From assembly GCA_963682055.1 (NCBI GenBank), contig OY821747.1, positions 22,132,126-22,196,125 of the forward strand: a DNA stretch of 64,000 nt. Reading direction: 5' to 3'. A program made the position numbers and the translations under genes. Under the pieces are notes generated by a model that was not told the origin of the DNA, searched no databases, and saw only the letters and a program-made list of their open reading frames with translations. Source of the DNA: Primula veris (lineage: Eukaryota > Streptophyta > Magnoliopsida > Ericales > Primulaceae). Below, piece by piece: positions 35,208 to 47,882 of this stretch. The stretch's first letter is position 1, and each line of letters opens with the position of its first letter.

Positions 35208-37083
35208 TGTCACGCCCCAAATTCCATAAACACGGATATCGAGGCATGACCTTTTTAAAACAAAAGGAAATAGAACCTGTTGGTACGAATTTAAAATTTT
35301 AAAAGAAAACATTTGCAAGCTAATGGAACAATTAAGCGAATAAATAAAACTGTTTGTCAAACGCGGCTACATGACCGAATGGTTTTGACAACTTATAAAA
35401 ATTACCAAACGAAAGTAAATTGCCCGTAGGCTACAACCTCAAAATAGAATAAAAATGAAAAGAAAGCGAAAGCCCCAAACCCATAATGTTGCAATGCAAC
35501 AGCTCTTATCCAAACATGCCAACCTAATTGGTACCTGAAATACAAAATTGTAACGGTGAGTCCCACGCACATAACTAGACGGGACGGCACCACAAACACC
35601 GTCACTCCATCCCATAAATGCAAGAGCTCACAAATTCTACAACTACGATAATCGACGTATAAAGAGAAATATAATGACATTCTACGACTACGATAAATTA
35701 AATACACATCAACAGCATACATGGACCTCTCACGCCACCTACCCCAGTCCGTAAGGTAGGTCATTCCCTATCCCTTCGGCCGTCATATGTCCCCGGAATT
35801 AGGGAGAGACATAGACCATTGCAACATAAAAGTAGATTTATAGTGCGCACTTGGACCTCTCACGCCACTCGTCCCAGTCCTTAAGACGAGTCATTCCCTA
35901 TCCCTTCGGCCGTCTTATGCCCCCGGAATTAGGGAGAGACATAGACCATTGCTAACAATAAAATAAATATAGTGCACACTGGGACCTCTCACGCCACCTA
36001 CCCCAGTCCGTAAGGTAGGTCATTCCCTATCCCATCGGCCGTCTTCTGTCCCCGGAATTAGGGAGAGACAGAGACCATTGCCACTACAGCTAAATCACAA
36101 GGCCTCGGCCAATAATAATAAATCATCCAATTAACACAATCTCATACGTATAAATATTAAGGCCTCGGCCAATAATATTATACTATTCAAATAACATCAT
36201 CTCATACGTCACTTAACGTAATACAACATAACACATAACCACATGTACTAAATTCACAACTAGTCAAACGCTATAACAACATAAAATCACTTTTAGGCAT
36301 TTTAACAAACACATTGTATGCATAAACTACAATTCACCATTATTCAACATAAATTTATCCAATTTCATCAATAATTATATAATCACAATAATCAACGCAT
36401 AAAACATGCAAACCCATCCATAATATCATTAATCCAAAATTAATATAATTAACTCATCAATTTCCCCCATTCAACTAAGTGAATAAATCATACAACAATT
36501 AAACCCAATTAACAATTTATAAACCTAATTAAGATAAAAAGGCATAAACCCCCAATTTCTAATAAACGCAAAACCAAATCCTAACATACACCCTCATCTA
36601 GTCGCAATGGATAACCCCCGTTACCTTAGCGCGTAGAGGAGATGCTTCCGGTAAGAACCTGCTAACGTGGTTTCTCCTTCTTCTTCTTCTTCTTCTTCTT
36701 CACTTTTCTCTCTTTTTCTCTCTCTTCTCTTGGCTGATTTTAGGTTTAAAGAATTGAAAGTGGGCTGATTTTTGGTTTAGAAAAAACTGTTTTGATAAAG
36801 TTTGTGGTAACGAACTATTTGGTCCTCAAAGTCCTAAAAGTTAACTCTTGATCCAAAAATACTGTTTTACTACTCAAAAATAACGAATCTTTAGAAACAA
36901 AACTATTGGGTCCTTTTTATTAGTAAAATAGTAACAGGTTTTTAAAATAAAGTTTTTTGGAAGAGTTTCGGTTTTTGGCTAAAAATTAGTCGAATGACCG
37001 GTTTTTGGTAAAATTTGTATAAAACGTTTTTGGATAATTTAAATCATGAATAAAAATTACTTATAAAAATACGGGATGTTACA
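35208..37083 (-). repeat. 3' LTR of the LARD-like element
   Basis: 1876 bp. Contains three tandem units of about 130 bp (35722-36080), a pair of AAGGCCTCGGCCAATAAT motifs (about 36099 and 36159) and (TTC)8 at about 36678-36701. Confidence 0.95.
35722..36080. repeat. Three tandem hairpin units in the LARD-like 3' LTR
   Basis: Units start at 35722, 35852 and 35981 (periods 130 and 129). Each has GGACCTCTCACGCC, then stem 1, loop CCAGTCC(G/T)TA plus A, stem 1', then TCCCTA ... TAGGGA (stem 2). Stem 1 is ACCTACC/GGTAGGT in units 1 and 3 (35737-35743/35755-35761 and 35996-36002/36014-36020) but ACTCGTC/GACGAGT in unit 2 (35867-35873/35885-35891). Pairing is perfect in all three. Confidence 0.9.
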
Positions 37084-40000
37084 ACTAACCCTCCTTAAAA
37101 GAATTTCGTCCCGAAATTTCTTCTCTAAACAACTATACCCAGAAATGATAAACTAATATAAATAAGGCCATAAAATTTAAACGTACAATACGTGTCATCA
37201 TCTAAGAAATAAAATACTCAGGGTACACAACTCATACCACTCCTCCATCCATAACTCAAGTAAACGAAAGGTACGTAAGTATCTCGATAATGTAAAACAA
37301 TGACTCATAAAATAAAAGACAATAATTCAACAAGGGTAACATGTTTCTAGCTCAACAACTAAGATGATATGCTTCTACCTCAACAACTCCACAACGTCTA
37401 CAAAACTCAAAATACATGAGCTACACATAAGAATCTCAAATAAGGTAAACACCTATATGCAATATCAAACATAGTAAAAGACAACTCCGTAAACTCTAGG
37501 CGTTATAACAAAATAAACTCCAAAATCTAGGCGTTCCAACTAAAATAAACTCTAAAATCTAGGCGTTACAAATATATCCTCACACAATGTATATAACTTA
37601 CCAACCATCCAGAAAATAGCTCTCAGCGTCATAAACATTTCAAAGAACATTGTACATACATAAACTTTAATTTACAAATTACAATCCTTTCCTGCAACAA
37701 AACAGCTAGAACAACACATAGCATATCTCGAACGTTTGCTCTATCCTTGACTAATTGACTGTTAAGAGGCTAACCAATTACATAATCTAAATTCAACTAG
37801 CCGCACAAAACGAACATCAAAATAGCTTACTATTTATATTCCTAACAAGTCCCAGTTACACTCCAATATTCTTCATAAATCAAACCTATATAGCATCCAT
37901 AAACTAATACTAATCTCACTATACGTGTCCGTAACTAATCCCAAGAGTGCAATGTATTTCATGATTACTATTCAATGCTCATAAGCCAAGATATAATATC
38001 AATTAATAATGTAGTAACTTAATCAACGAATCTCGAAACAATACGAAGTGCAGAACCTATTCATGAAATGCAGAACTAAGAATTTACATTTAGTCCCAAA
38101 AGCTACTGAATTCCACCTGTAAGGCGCTTAATACTTTTGCACCTTAATTCACCTGGAAAAGATACTATAAAGTTTTACCTCCTTCCATTGTAAAATAAAG
38201 AATCATCCATAAAACTTGCTGGCCTTAACGATTAGCATAATCACACCTCTTAAGCTCTATCTGTTACACCTTTACAGCGCAATGATAAATATATCACTTT
38301 CCCTTTCTTTCTCCTAGGATTTCTAATCATCGAAGATATTCCTTTATTACGTCGACACTGCATACAGCAAGAAAACCAATGGAATTGTAAAATAGTAATG
38401 GCTATTCAAACTAGTGCACACACCGCGCACCGAAAGAGATAATTATAAAAGTATAGCACTAGACTAGAATAATAAGATTTAAATCAAGATTTCAGACATG
38501 TAGTATAAGCTTAAACAAGGAACTAGCTACATAAATATTTTCCAATTTGCTTTCAATAATACAACCAGCCAAATATCACAGATACTTCTCCAACCATTTA
38601 ACAGTAACCAAATACGGCACTAAGGACACATAACAACAACAGTCACGACCAAACTAACTAATTCAGAGTTTTAAAAGACTCGTGATCAAAACTCATCTAA
38701 AGTAACATGTTTACAAAATGTAACAAGTCAAGAAGCTACTAAAAAAAATCACAGAATTTATCATCATTACACTACTAAGAGAAATTTTATCACCAAGCCA
38801 CCAATTGCCAATAACCCATCCTACATTTTCTCTCTTCAAAGTAAAATAAAAATAAAAACATAAAGTGGGTATCATTGACACTAACAAAACAATTGCAATC
38901 ACTAATTATTCAAACAATCCGCGAACTTCGTTTGCATACATGCAAAATAATAACAACTCAGTTGGCTCTTCAAACCGACTAATCAACTACGTAAGTTAAC
39001 TTATCACATATAAATTTTTTTCAAACAATAAACAATATACGTACTGCTAGACTACATTTTAAGCTAATATCAGAACCCACCTTATAACTAATACTAATCA
39101 ATGACGGCACATACGCCATTCTTGTCCAACTTCCTTTTCTCCTGTATATTAAACTTTGACTTCAAAACCCTAACCTCTAATCCATTTCCTCAGTTTGTGA
39201 ATAGCTGATAAGCTTCAATAATGATACATTACTCTCCAAATATACACTACTAGGCCGGAACTCGGTATTTGTGTATTTATATATATATAAATCCGACTTA
39301 ATCAAATTTTCTAGTTACTTCTCTTCACTCATAACCTGGTATATTACAAGTCCAATACTATATTTCAATATCTAAAGAAAACAAAACTTAGTTGTAGATT
39401 CCAATATAAACCTATTTCCAGAACTTAATTGTAACCAAAAACTCCCTTCAACTAAATTTAGCTCATTGAAACAAATCAACTCAAACATCATTTACTTATC
39501 CCCCATTGCAAAGATAACTGAGCATCCTTAAATGTAAAGTGTAAAGAAATTAATATAAATATTTCTTAACTTGGAAGCCAACGAGACAGTAAAATTTTAG
39601 ACATATAATCCAACAATTATGTATCCCATTATTAAAGCTATCCGTACCTGTTAATCCACGCCCGTATCTCCAAATTAACTCATGCACCCATATCAAGAAC
39701 CTTAGGAGTAATACATATACTAGGTATGTAAACTACACATCTACAATGTCTACTAAAGTATGCGGAACCAAATCGAACAAGGTTTCAACTCGCTCACAAT
39801 TTTACATTTAACTAAGGATACACATAACTTCAATTAATCAAGCATACTTTAGGTACTAAACTAAGGGTTGGTCACTAAACCAAAATATTCATGTACCACC
39901 AACCTTCTCCAACCAAATATCCAACAAGTCACTGCAGTTAAACTATTGACTAAATAATCTGTTTCACTTTAATTTACCACCAACATGTTCAACATCAGTA

Positions 40001-41808
40001 AGGTACAAATATCTAGTTGTCACCAATTGCTTTTAATTCTAGCAAATCTACACTTTTACTTATTTCCGACTGCTTGAAGACACTAGCATAAAGTCTAAAG
40101 TTACAACTGAATACAATTTTCTCAAATTGACCATGCAAGGAACTTATAATATTTTACTCTCTTTCACAACATATCTTCTAATGATAGAGAAAGGTAAGCA
40201 CGCCATCAAATCATTCAACAAGAACCACCCAAAAGCTCTTTCAAAATCACGAGTACTTAACACTGAACACGAAACTAACTTTAACTAAAATATTTCTTAA
40301 ACTCGTTTCTACCAACTAAATAAGCTAGCAAAATTTTCTCTAACTAATCATCTCCCATAACCATATCTTTACAGAACAAGTTCATGACTAGCATACACAA
40401 TCTCAAACAAAAGATACTACTTGGTATCGCATAATCCAACCTTATTTAATTTTGTACACTTAAGACTTATGTGTATTTCTATCCTCTAAAACACAAATTA
40501 ACAAATTTTATGAATACTATACAGGACCAGACTAACCGAAAGTAACAGCTAAAATTGTTAGCTAAGGGTTCGGACCGCCTTGGTTTAGATGCTACTTAAT
40601 AGTAAAATAAACCCAAACTATCATTACCAAAAATCATACGTACCAGCGGAAATCGTAAAATAATTCTCATAAATGGAGAAACTATCTGGCTGCAAAATTA
40701 ACTTATAAGAATCACACAGAACCAATTTATCTAACCCATAATATCACTGCTTATTCTCATTCTCAAACACATCATGCTTATCCTCCATAAGTTTACCTAA
40801 TTAGTTTCAAGAACTACAATTTCTTATCATGTCTAGTACTAAACCTAACCAAGATCTTCTGAACTATTCTCAAAATCTAAAAGAATATGAATGCCGAAAC
40901 TTCCACAATTTTTTTTTTCCATTTCATATATGAAGCTAGCAATCCAGAGAGTAAAACTATTAAGTGCAGCTACACTAAACATCAACCCTTTCTCTTTCCT
41001 TGGAATACTAATCATCAAAACTATTTTCCTCATTAGTCAATACCATACCCACAACTTGTTAAACCTACTGAATTCCTAAATACTAACTCTTGTACACATC
41101 ACCTGCCATTTATTGCTTCAAAATTCGAAATTCTAATCTAGAAACACGACCGATCATTTTTCTGCAGAAAATTAACGATACAAAAACGTAAAATTTCTCA
41201 ACACTTGTAAATTCCTTACATGGAACATATCATACAACCACATCATTCTAGTCCACAATATTTCAACATCTATTCGCATAAAAAGTTCATTACCACACAA
41301 GTTAGTAATTTGAAAACACATTACACAAAACCATCAACTACACAATTCTCGCACTCTAATACTTCGCTACTACCTGACATGCAAACTTATACCTCATACA
41401 CACTATATCAATCTTCACATGCATACAAACAACACAAAAGTGTGAGGGATAACCCATCACGATACGTTATCCTAAAGCACCCGAGCGTCCTCGCATACTC
41501 TAGAACTCCACATCGCTAAGGTATTCCTTCACACATACCGACGAGAGGTCTACCCACTAGTTTGGCGAGCCGGGATCAACAAGCGTCCTCATTGTCCCCA
41601 ACTTGCCTCACATGTGGACTTTCCTTTCATCAACTACTACTAAATTCTAGCTACATGTCTTAAGCTAAATGCAACCCCCCGTTTTAGAAAAAGTTTGAGT
41701 TTTTGAAAAAGTTTTGTGAAAAATAATACGATGGATCTTGGTCCAATGGTTACCCATCTTCCCGTCGTCCCAAAGTATACAAGAACCTAGTTAGCTCTGA
41801 TACCAACT
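37084..41808 (-). other. Non-coding interior of the LARD-like element
   Basis: 4.7 kb, A/C-rich on the plus strand, with only short chance frames (38711-38902, 40845-41033, 41220-41519). No gag, pol or captured host gene was recognised. A short direct repeat of (A)AATCTAGGCGTT(A/C)(C)AA lies around 37493-37572. Confidence 0.7.
41794..41805 (-). other. Primer binding site of the LARD-like element
   Basis: gctctgatacca on the plus strand, i.e. TGGTATCAGAGC on the minus strand, three bases inside the 5' LTR. It fixes the orientation. Confidence 0.85.
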
Positions 41809-43678
41809 TGTCACGCCCCAAATTCCATAAACACGGATATCGAGGCATGACCTTTTTAAAACAAAAGGAAATAGAACCTGTTGGTACGAATTTAAAATTT
41901 TAAAAGAAAACATTTGCAAGCTAATGGAACAATTAAGCGAATAAATAAAACTGTTTGTCAAACGCGGCTACATGACCGAATGGTTTTGACAACTTATAAA
42001 AATTACCAAACGAAAGTAAATTGCCCGTAGGCTACAACCTCAAAATAGAATAAAAATGAAAAGAAAGCGAAAGCCCCAAACCCATAATGTTGCAATGCAA
42101 CAGCTCTTATCCAAACATGCCAACCTAATTGGTACCTGAAATACAAAATTGTAACGGTGAGTCCCACGCACATAACTAGACGGGACGGCACCACAAACAC
42201 CGTCACTCCATCCCATAAATGCAAGAGCTCACAAATTCTACAACTACGATAATCGACGTATAAAGAGAAATATAATGACATTCTACGACTACGATAAATT
42301 AAATACACATCAACAGCATACATGGACCTCTCACGCCACCTACCCCAGTCCGTAAGGTAGGTCATTCCCTATCCCTTCGGCCGTCATATGTCCCCGGAAT
42401 TAGGGAGAGACATAGACCATTGCAACATAAAAGTAGATTTATAGTGCGCACTTGGACCTCTCACGCCACTCGTCCCAGTCCTTAAGACGAGTCATTCCCT
42501 ATCCCTTCGGCCGTCTTATGCCCCCGGAATTAGGGAGAGACATAGACCATTGCTAACAATAAAATAAATATAGTGCACACTGGGACCTCTCACGCCACCT
42601 ACCCCAGTCCGTAAGGTAGGTCATTCCCTATCCCATCGGCCGTCTTCTGTCCCCGGAATTAGGGAGAGACAGAGACCATTGCCACTACAGCTAAATCACA
42701 AGGCCTCGGCCAATAATAATAAATCATCCAATTAACACAATCTCATACGTATAAATATTAAGGCCTCGGCCAATAATATTATACTATTCAAATAACATCA
42801 TCTCATACGTCACTTAACGTAATACAACATAACACATAACCACATGTACTAAATTCACAACTAGTCAAACGCTATAACAACATAAAATCACTTTTAGGCA
42901 TTTTAACAAACACCTTGTATGCATAAACTACAATTCACCATTATTCAACATAAATTTATCCAATTTCATCAATAATTATATAATCACAATAATCAACGCA
43001 TAAAACATGCAAACCCATCCATAATCTCATTAATCCGAAATTAATATAATTAACTCATCAATTTCTCCCATTCAACTAAGTGAATAAATCATACAACAAT
43101 TAAACCCAATTAACAATTTATAAACCTAATTAAGATAAAAAGGCATAAACCCCCAATTTCTAATAAACGCAAAACCAAATCCTAACATACACCCTCATCT
43201 AGTCGCAATGGATAACCCCCGTTACCTTAGCGCGTAGAGGAGATGCTTCCGGTAAGAACCTGCTAACGTGGTTTCTCCTTCTTCTTCTTCTTCTTCACTT
43301 TTCTCTCTTTTTCTCTCTCTTCTCTTGGCTGATTTTAGGTTTAAAGAATTGAAAGTGGGCTGATTTTTGGTTTAGAAAAAACTGTTTTGATAAAGTTTGT
43401 GGTAACGAACTATTTGGCCCTCAAAGTCCTAAAAGTTAACTCTTGATCCAAAAATACTGTTTTACTACTCAAAAATAACGAATCTTTAGAAACAAAACTA
43501 TTGGGTCCTTTTTATTAGTAAAATAGTAACAGGTTTTTAAAATAAAGCTTTTTGAAAGAGTTTCGGTTTTTGGCTAAAAATTAGTCGAATGACCGGTTTT
43601 TGGTAAAATTTGTATAAAACGTTTTTGGATAATTTAAATCATGAATAAAAATTACTTATAAAAATACGGGATGTTACA
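41809..43678 (-). repeat. 5' LTR of the LARD-like element
   Basis: 1870 bp, nearly identical to 35208-37083, with (TTC)6 where the other has (TTC)8. Confidence 0.95.
42323..42681. repeat. Three tandem hairpin units in the LARD-like 5' LTR
   Basis: Same three units as in the other LTR, offset by 6601, starting at about 42323, 42453 and 42582. The stem sequences are the same. Confidence 0.9.
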
Positions 43679-43830
43679 ATTTGTTTGGCCCTACATGGTC
43701 GTTTCTTGCTGGTTGTGGCATTTATTGGCCCTACATGGTCTTTTATAGCCGTTTGTGGCATTTATTTTTCGTTGCTCTTTTTATGTGCAAGTTGGAGATA
43801 TTTTTCAATATCTTCCAACTTGAGAGGGCA

Positions 43831-43979
43831 TGTTAACATACATAGAGTTAGTTAGATTAGCCTATAAATGCTCACTTGGGTCAATTGTAGAACTTGGTTG
43901 ATCAAAATAATACATTTAATATTTTAGAGGTTCTCTCTCTAAATAATATCGGATCAACCCCCGATCATCCATTTTGGCA
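43831..43979 (+). repeat. Right LTR of the TRIM-like element
   Basis: 149 bp, begins TGTTAACATACATAGAGTTA and ends CATTTTGGCA. Its TATA region is CTATAAATGC. Confidence 0.9.
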
Positions 43980-44175
43980 GTTTCATCATTTTCTGGACCA
44001 TGTTATTGCATACAGGAAATTATGGAAATGGTTTTAGATATGTTGTTTTTTATATTATTGGAAAACAATAACACAGAATAGTTTAGCATAAAAGGTGTTT
44101 CATAGATCGACGACTTAGGCTGTTATATAACTGAATGGCTACTACTACACCGATCAAGACAATAATCACAATAGT

Positions 44176-44588
44176 TTCTCTTTTAATATTACATACTCTT
44201 ACATTGGAAGTCACAGGGATCCAACCATAATCACATCCTCACAGGCGCGATATACTACTACTACACCCTAGGCCCTAGAATGGCTACTACTACGCCCTAG
44301 GCTTGCTCGATCACAATGAATTGAGGTAGTAATTAAGTGTGTTACTCAGCGTAATTAACATCTCAAAAGGTGATATAATAAGTTAAGTATTGCTATTCTC
44401 ACATGTAAATCTTATCCAAAAACCATGCCTGTCAAGTGGAAGAAACATTTTAGTGGTAAACCTGCTCTGAAACATCGTAAAGTTTTTGGATAATATTTGT
44501 GGTGAAAAAAATACGATTTCTACTGAATTAACACTATTTAACTGCTAGTAGATGTTGTTGCATTGACGGACTTTTAATTATTTAATCT
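44176..44588. other. Intergenic, no gene seen
   Basis: AT-rich. Two partial copies of GGCTACTACTAC(A/G)CCCTAGG lie near 44260-44305. Confidence 0.5.
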
Positions 44589-44937
44589 TGTTAGGAAATT
44601 GATGGAGTAAAGAAAGGAAAAGAATGTAAATCGCAGGCCCAATTTGATAACAGAGTTCACCCAACAATGGCTATGTCTCCGTGCCGCTACACGTGGCGCT
44701 TATATATATTATAAGGAGGATTACAACGTAATGTATCTTGATCACAAAGTTATGGTTCTCTCACAACTAGAACTCTCTCTTTACAATATTCTCACTCAAA
44801 TATGTGATTCTATAAATTTTAAAATACAAGATTAGTGGGGCATATATATAGAACTCATAGTGGGTCTTATTACAATTCTTAGTGATGTGGGATAATTAGT
44901 AAGCATGATCAAAAACATTTGGCTCTTCAACTCAACA
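44589..44937 (-). repeat. 3' LTR of the Copia element
   Basis: Begins TGTTAGGAAAT and ends CTCAACA. Carries the shared CGCTACACGTGGCGCTTATA segment. Confidence 0.93.
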
Positions 44938-45104
44938 ATCTCCCACTTGGGGTCAAATGTCGAGTGCTTCAAAAGAACTCTGATTATCCCCGACCACCGA
45001 ACTCACTGTGCTCCTCCGAGCAGAATACTCCCATTGGTATCCTTGTATAGTAATTAGGACACTTCCATCATCTTCGAGTTACCCATACTTCACTACAGCG
45101 GCGA

Positions 45105-46910
45105 CCCTGAGTCTCAAGCTCGGAGTCTTACTGAGGTGGCACATAGCCTCAGTTTGTCGATTGTAACAGTCTTCGTTAGCATGTCGGCGGGGTTCTTAGC
45201 GCCCTCAATCTTTTCTAGCGCGAAGATTCCATCTTCTAGAACAGCCCAGATAAAATGGTTATGGATCTGTATGTGCTTGATGCGTGAATGGAATACAAGA
45301 TTCTTAGCTAGCTAAACTGCACTTTGACTATCACAGTGCATAACTCACTTGTCGGTTTTCTGACCGAGCTCCTCTAAGAAGCATTGCAACAAAATCATCT
45401 CTTTGCTTGCTTCCGTCATCGCGACGTACTCAGCCTCTGTGGTCGACAGTGCAACGATCTTTTATAGCTTAGATGTCCAACTCACAGTAGTACCACCATA
45501 TGTACAAACACATCTCGTTGTGCTCTTTCGGCTATCCAGATCACCATCCATGTCAGCATCAACATAGTCGTGCAGGCCTACCGAGGTCTTTCGGAAGCAT
45601 AATGGTGAACTCACGGTACCCGAGATATATCTCAATATCCACTTCACAGCTTCCCAATGGTGCTTACCCGGATTACTCATGTAATGACTGACAACTCCCA
45701 CTGCGTGGGAAATGTCCGGTCTTGTACACACCATAGCGAACATCAAGCTACCAATTGCTGAGGCATAGGGTATGTTCAACATACGATCCTTTCCTTCCTC
45801 GTCCGAGGGTGATTGGTCCTTCGACAAGTTAAAGTATGCGGCTAGGGGTGTGCACAGTGTCTTGGCATCACTCATACTGAACTGAGCTAACACTTTCTTC
45901 ACATACTCGGCTTGTGACATAAATAGTGACCCATCTATTCCTTGGGAGATCCTCATACCGAGGATCATCTTTGCGGCTGCCAAGTCATTCATCTCAAAAT
46001 GTTTCGCCAATTGTTGTTTTACCTTGTTAATTTCTACAAGGCTCGACCCGGCGAGCAACATGTCATCTACGTACAGAAGTAGAATGACGCATGAAGAGTT
46101 TTCGAATCTCTTAAAATAGCAGTGATCACTATCACTTCTCTCGAACCCGGTATCCACCATGAAACTGTCAAACTTCTTGTACCACTGTCGCGGTGCTTGT
46201 TTTAGCTCGTACAAGCTCTTCTTCAGTTTGCAGACTAGGCTCTCTTTTCCCTTTTCGGCAAAGCCTTCAGGTTGTAGCATGTAAATATCTTCTTCAAGAT
46301 CCCCGTGGAGAAAAGCAGTTTTCACATCTAATTGCTCAAGATGAAGATTCTCATTGGCTACAATGCTCAACAATAGCCGAACAGTCGTCAATTTTACGAC
46401 CGGAGAAAAGATCTCAGTGTAGTCAATTCATTCCTTTTGTTGGAACCCTTTGACTACTACTCGTTCCTTGTACCGTTTCGAACAATCTTGTTTCTCCTTT
46501 AGTCGGAACACCCATTTGTTACTCAATGTCCCCTTAGGCAGTTTGGCTAACTGCAAAATCACATTTTTTTTCTTCAGTGACTTTATCTCATCCTTCATAG
46601 CGAGCTCCCACTTGCTCGAGTCTTTCAGCTCCAGAGCTTCCTCTCTACTCTCGGGCTCGCCTGCATCATTGAGTAGTATGTAATGCAGGGAAGGAGAGTA
46701 CCAGACAGTAGGTCTCTTTTCGTGATGACCTCGTCCCAATTCAGGTTGAGGAGTTTGGGGTAATTTCTCATCCTCTTCAGCATGTGTTGGTAGGTTGTCG
46801 AGCACCACTGGCTCATCTTCAGCGTTATCTTTCAACTCCAGTCTTGGAAACACATTCATGTCGACTATACCACTTTCCTCAGTTGGGAACGCGTGTTCTT
46901 CCACCACCAC
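45105..46910 (-). pseudogene. Copia reverse transcriptase and RNase H, broken
   Basis: Residues for RT run from WELAMKDEIKSL (about 46610) through the core LDVKTAFLHGDLEEDIYM, SLYELKQAPRQWYKKFD and the catalytic YVDDMLL. The connection/RNase H follows with TRPDISHAVGVVSHYMSNPG, STTEAEYVAM and ADMLTK near 45175. A stop separates 46428-46910 from 45462-46391, and another follows SWTSKL, so the polyprotein is not made intact. The catalytic Asp pair is still encoded. Confidence 0.9.
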
Positions 46911-46913
46911 ATT

Positions 46914-47882
46914 TTATCGATCTTTGTACAAAATGCTTTCGTTGAAAATGACATCCTTGCTGCGAATGATCTTCTTTGTTTGACCATCCCAGAAGCGATA
47001 TCTGAACTCAGTGTCGTACCCCACAAAGTAATAAACTTTGGATTTTGAGTCAAGCTTGGTACGATCGTTTGTATCGACATGGATATATGAGAGACAATCG
47101 AGCACACACAGATGTTCATAAGAGATGGGCTTTGCTATCCAGACTTCCTCGAAAATTCTCTTTTCTAATGGCACTGAGGGTCCGCGATTAATGGGATAAA
47201 CCTACATGCTTACTGCATGTGCCCATAAGGCTTTGGGCAAACCACTTTGCAGCCTCATACTCTTAGCACGCTCATTGATTGTTCGGTTAATTTTCTCGTC
47301 CATGCCATTTTGCTGTGGCGTTCTTCAGATGGTCTTCTCCATCTGAACACCTGTTTGTGCACAGAACTCTACGAACTTCCCATCAATGTACTCTCTGCCA
47401 TTATCGGACCTCAAACATTTCAGTTTATTCCCAGTTTCTAGTTCGACCATGGCCTTTCATTCTTGAAATTTGTTAAACACTTCAGACTTGTGTTTCAAGA
47501 AGTATATTCATGTCTTCCTTGTCGAATCATCGATGAAGGTCACATAGTACTGAGATCCTCCCAGTGAGGTTACTGGGGATGGCCCCCATACATCGGAGTG
47601 GACCAGTGCTAGCTTTTCCTCCCTTGGAGCTTTTCCACCTTTTTGGAAGCTCACATTCTTTTGCTTCCCGAAGATGCAACTTTCATACATGTCAAGATTG
47701 ACAGACTTCAAGCCTGGAAGTTTCATGTCCTTTGCTAACACATGCATCCCCTTCTCACTTATGTAACCTAAGCGTCGATGCCACAGTGCAGAGTAATTTT
47801 GCGACACAGATGCCGCAATTGTACACTCATCATCGGTCGTCATGTACAATATATTGATCTTGCTCTCGCATGCTATCATCAT
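46914..47882 (-). pseudogene. Copia integrase, broken
   Basis: The 47882-47508 part has a zinc-binding His-His arrangement (LWHRRLGYISEKGMHVL) with one expected Cys replaced (MYESCIFGKQ), then the first core Asp in VHSDVWGPSPV and FIDDSTRKT. The 47174-46914 part carries the integrase C-terminal region (VFVGYD-like YYFVGYDTEFRYRFWD). Frame breaks lie between the two. Integrase inserts element DNA into chromosomes. Confidence 0.85.

Larger units (their letters stand above)
35208..43678 (-). mobile_element. Young LARD-like LTR retrotransposon, non-coding
   Basis: LTRs of 1876 bp (35208-37083) and 1870 bp (41809-43678) differ by roughly ten substitutions plus a loss of two TTC repeats. The ends are TGTCACGCCCC and GATGTTACA on the plus strand. 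The target duplication is ATTTG at 35203-35207 and 43679-43683. The tRNA-Met priming site is on the minus strand (complement gctctgatacca, 41794-41805) beside the right-hand LTR, and a purine tract (minus AAGGAGGG, near 37090) is beside the left, so the element reads right to left. The 4.7-kb interior has no gag, pol or other long frame. Large LTRs with a long non-coding interior define LARD-type elements, mobilised by Gypsy proteins supplied in trans. Confidence 0.92.
33824..43979 (+). mobile_element. Small non-autonomous LTR element (TRIM/Copia-like) with nested insert
   Basis: The two 149-bp LTRs are at 33824-33972 and 43831-43979. The priming site TGGTATCAGAGC directly follows the left LTR (33973-33984), and a purine tract GAGAGGGCA precedes the right LTR. 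The flanks share GTTT (33820-33823 and 43980-43983), or AGTTT if the final A is shared. Removing the nested 8.5-kb element leaves about 1.68 kb. The interior has no gag-pol domain. Its 3' half (34900-35207) is a degenerate repeat of GGCTTTGATATC / TGTGACCATTTTATG motifs. An element this short with no coding sequence fits the TRIM class. Confidence 0.85.
33216..44175. repeat. About 415-bp host tandem duplication split by nested retroelements
   Basis: Unit 1 is at about 33216-33631. Unit 2 starts at about 33632, is interrupted at 33823, and resumes at 43980 to about 44175. Shared segments include CTTTTGTATATGCTC, ATCAATAAATTTTGTAA and AGGAAATTATGGAAATGGTT-like text. Because unit 1 is uninterrupted (ATAGTTTCAAT), it serves as an internal reference for the empty insertion site. 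Confidence 0.8.

Noticed and set aside
35722..36080. Regularly spaced repeats resembling a CRISPR array
   Set aside because: Plant nuclear LTR sequence; units are contiguous and similar along their whole length, with no unique spacers and no cas genes.
45500..45691. Plus-strand frames within the Copia element (also 46193-46453, 46450-46683, 48020-48289, 48658-49096)
   Set aside because: Antisense shadows of the pol and gag genes.
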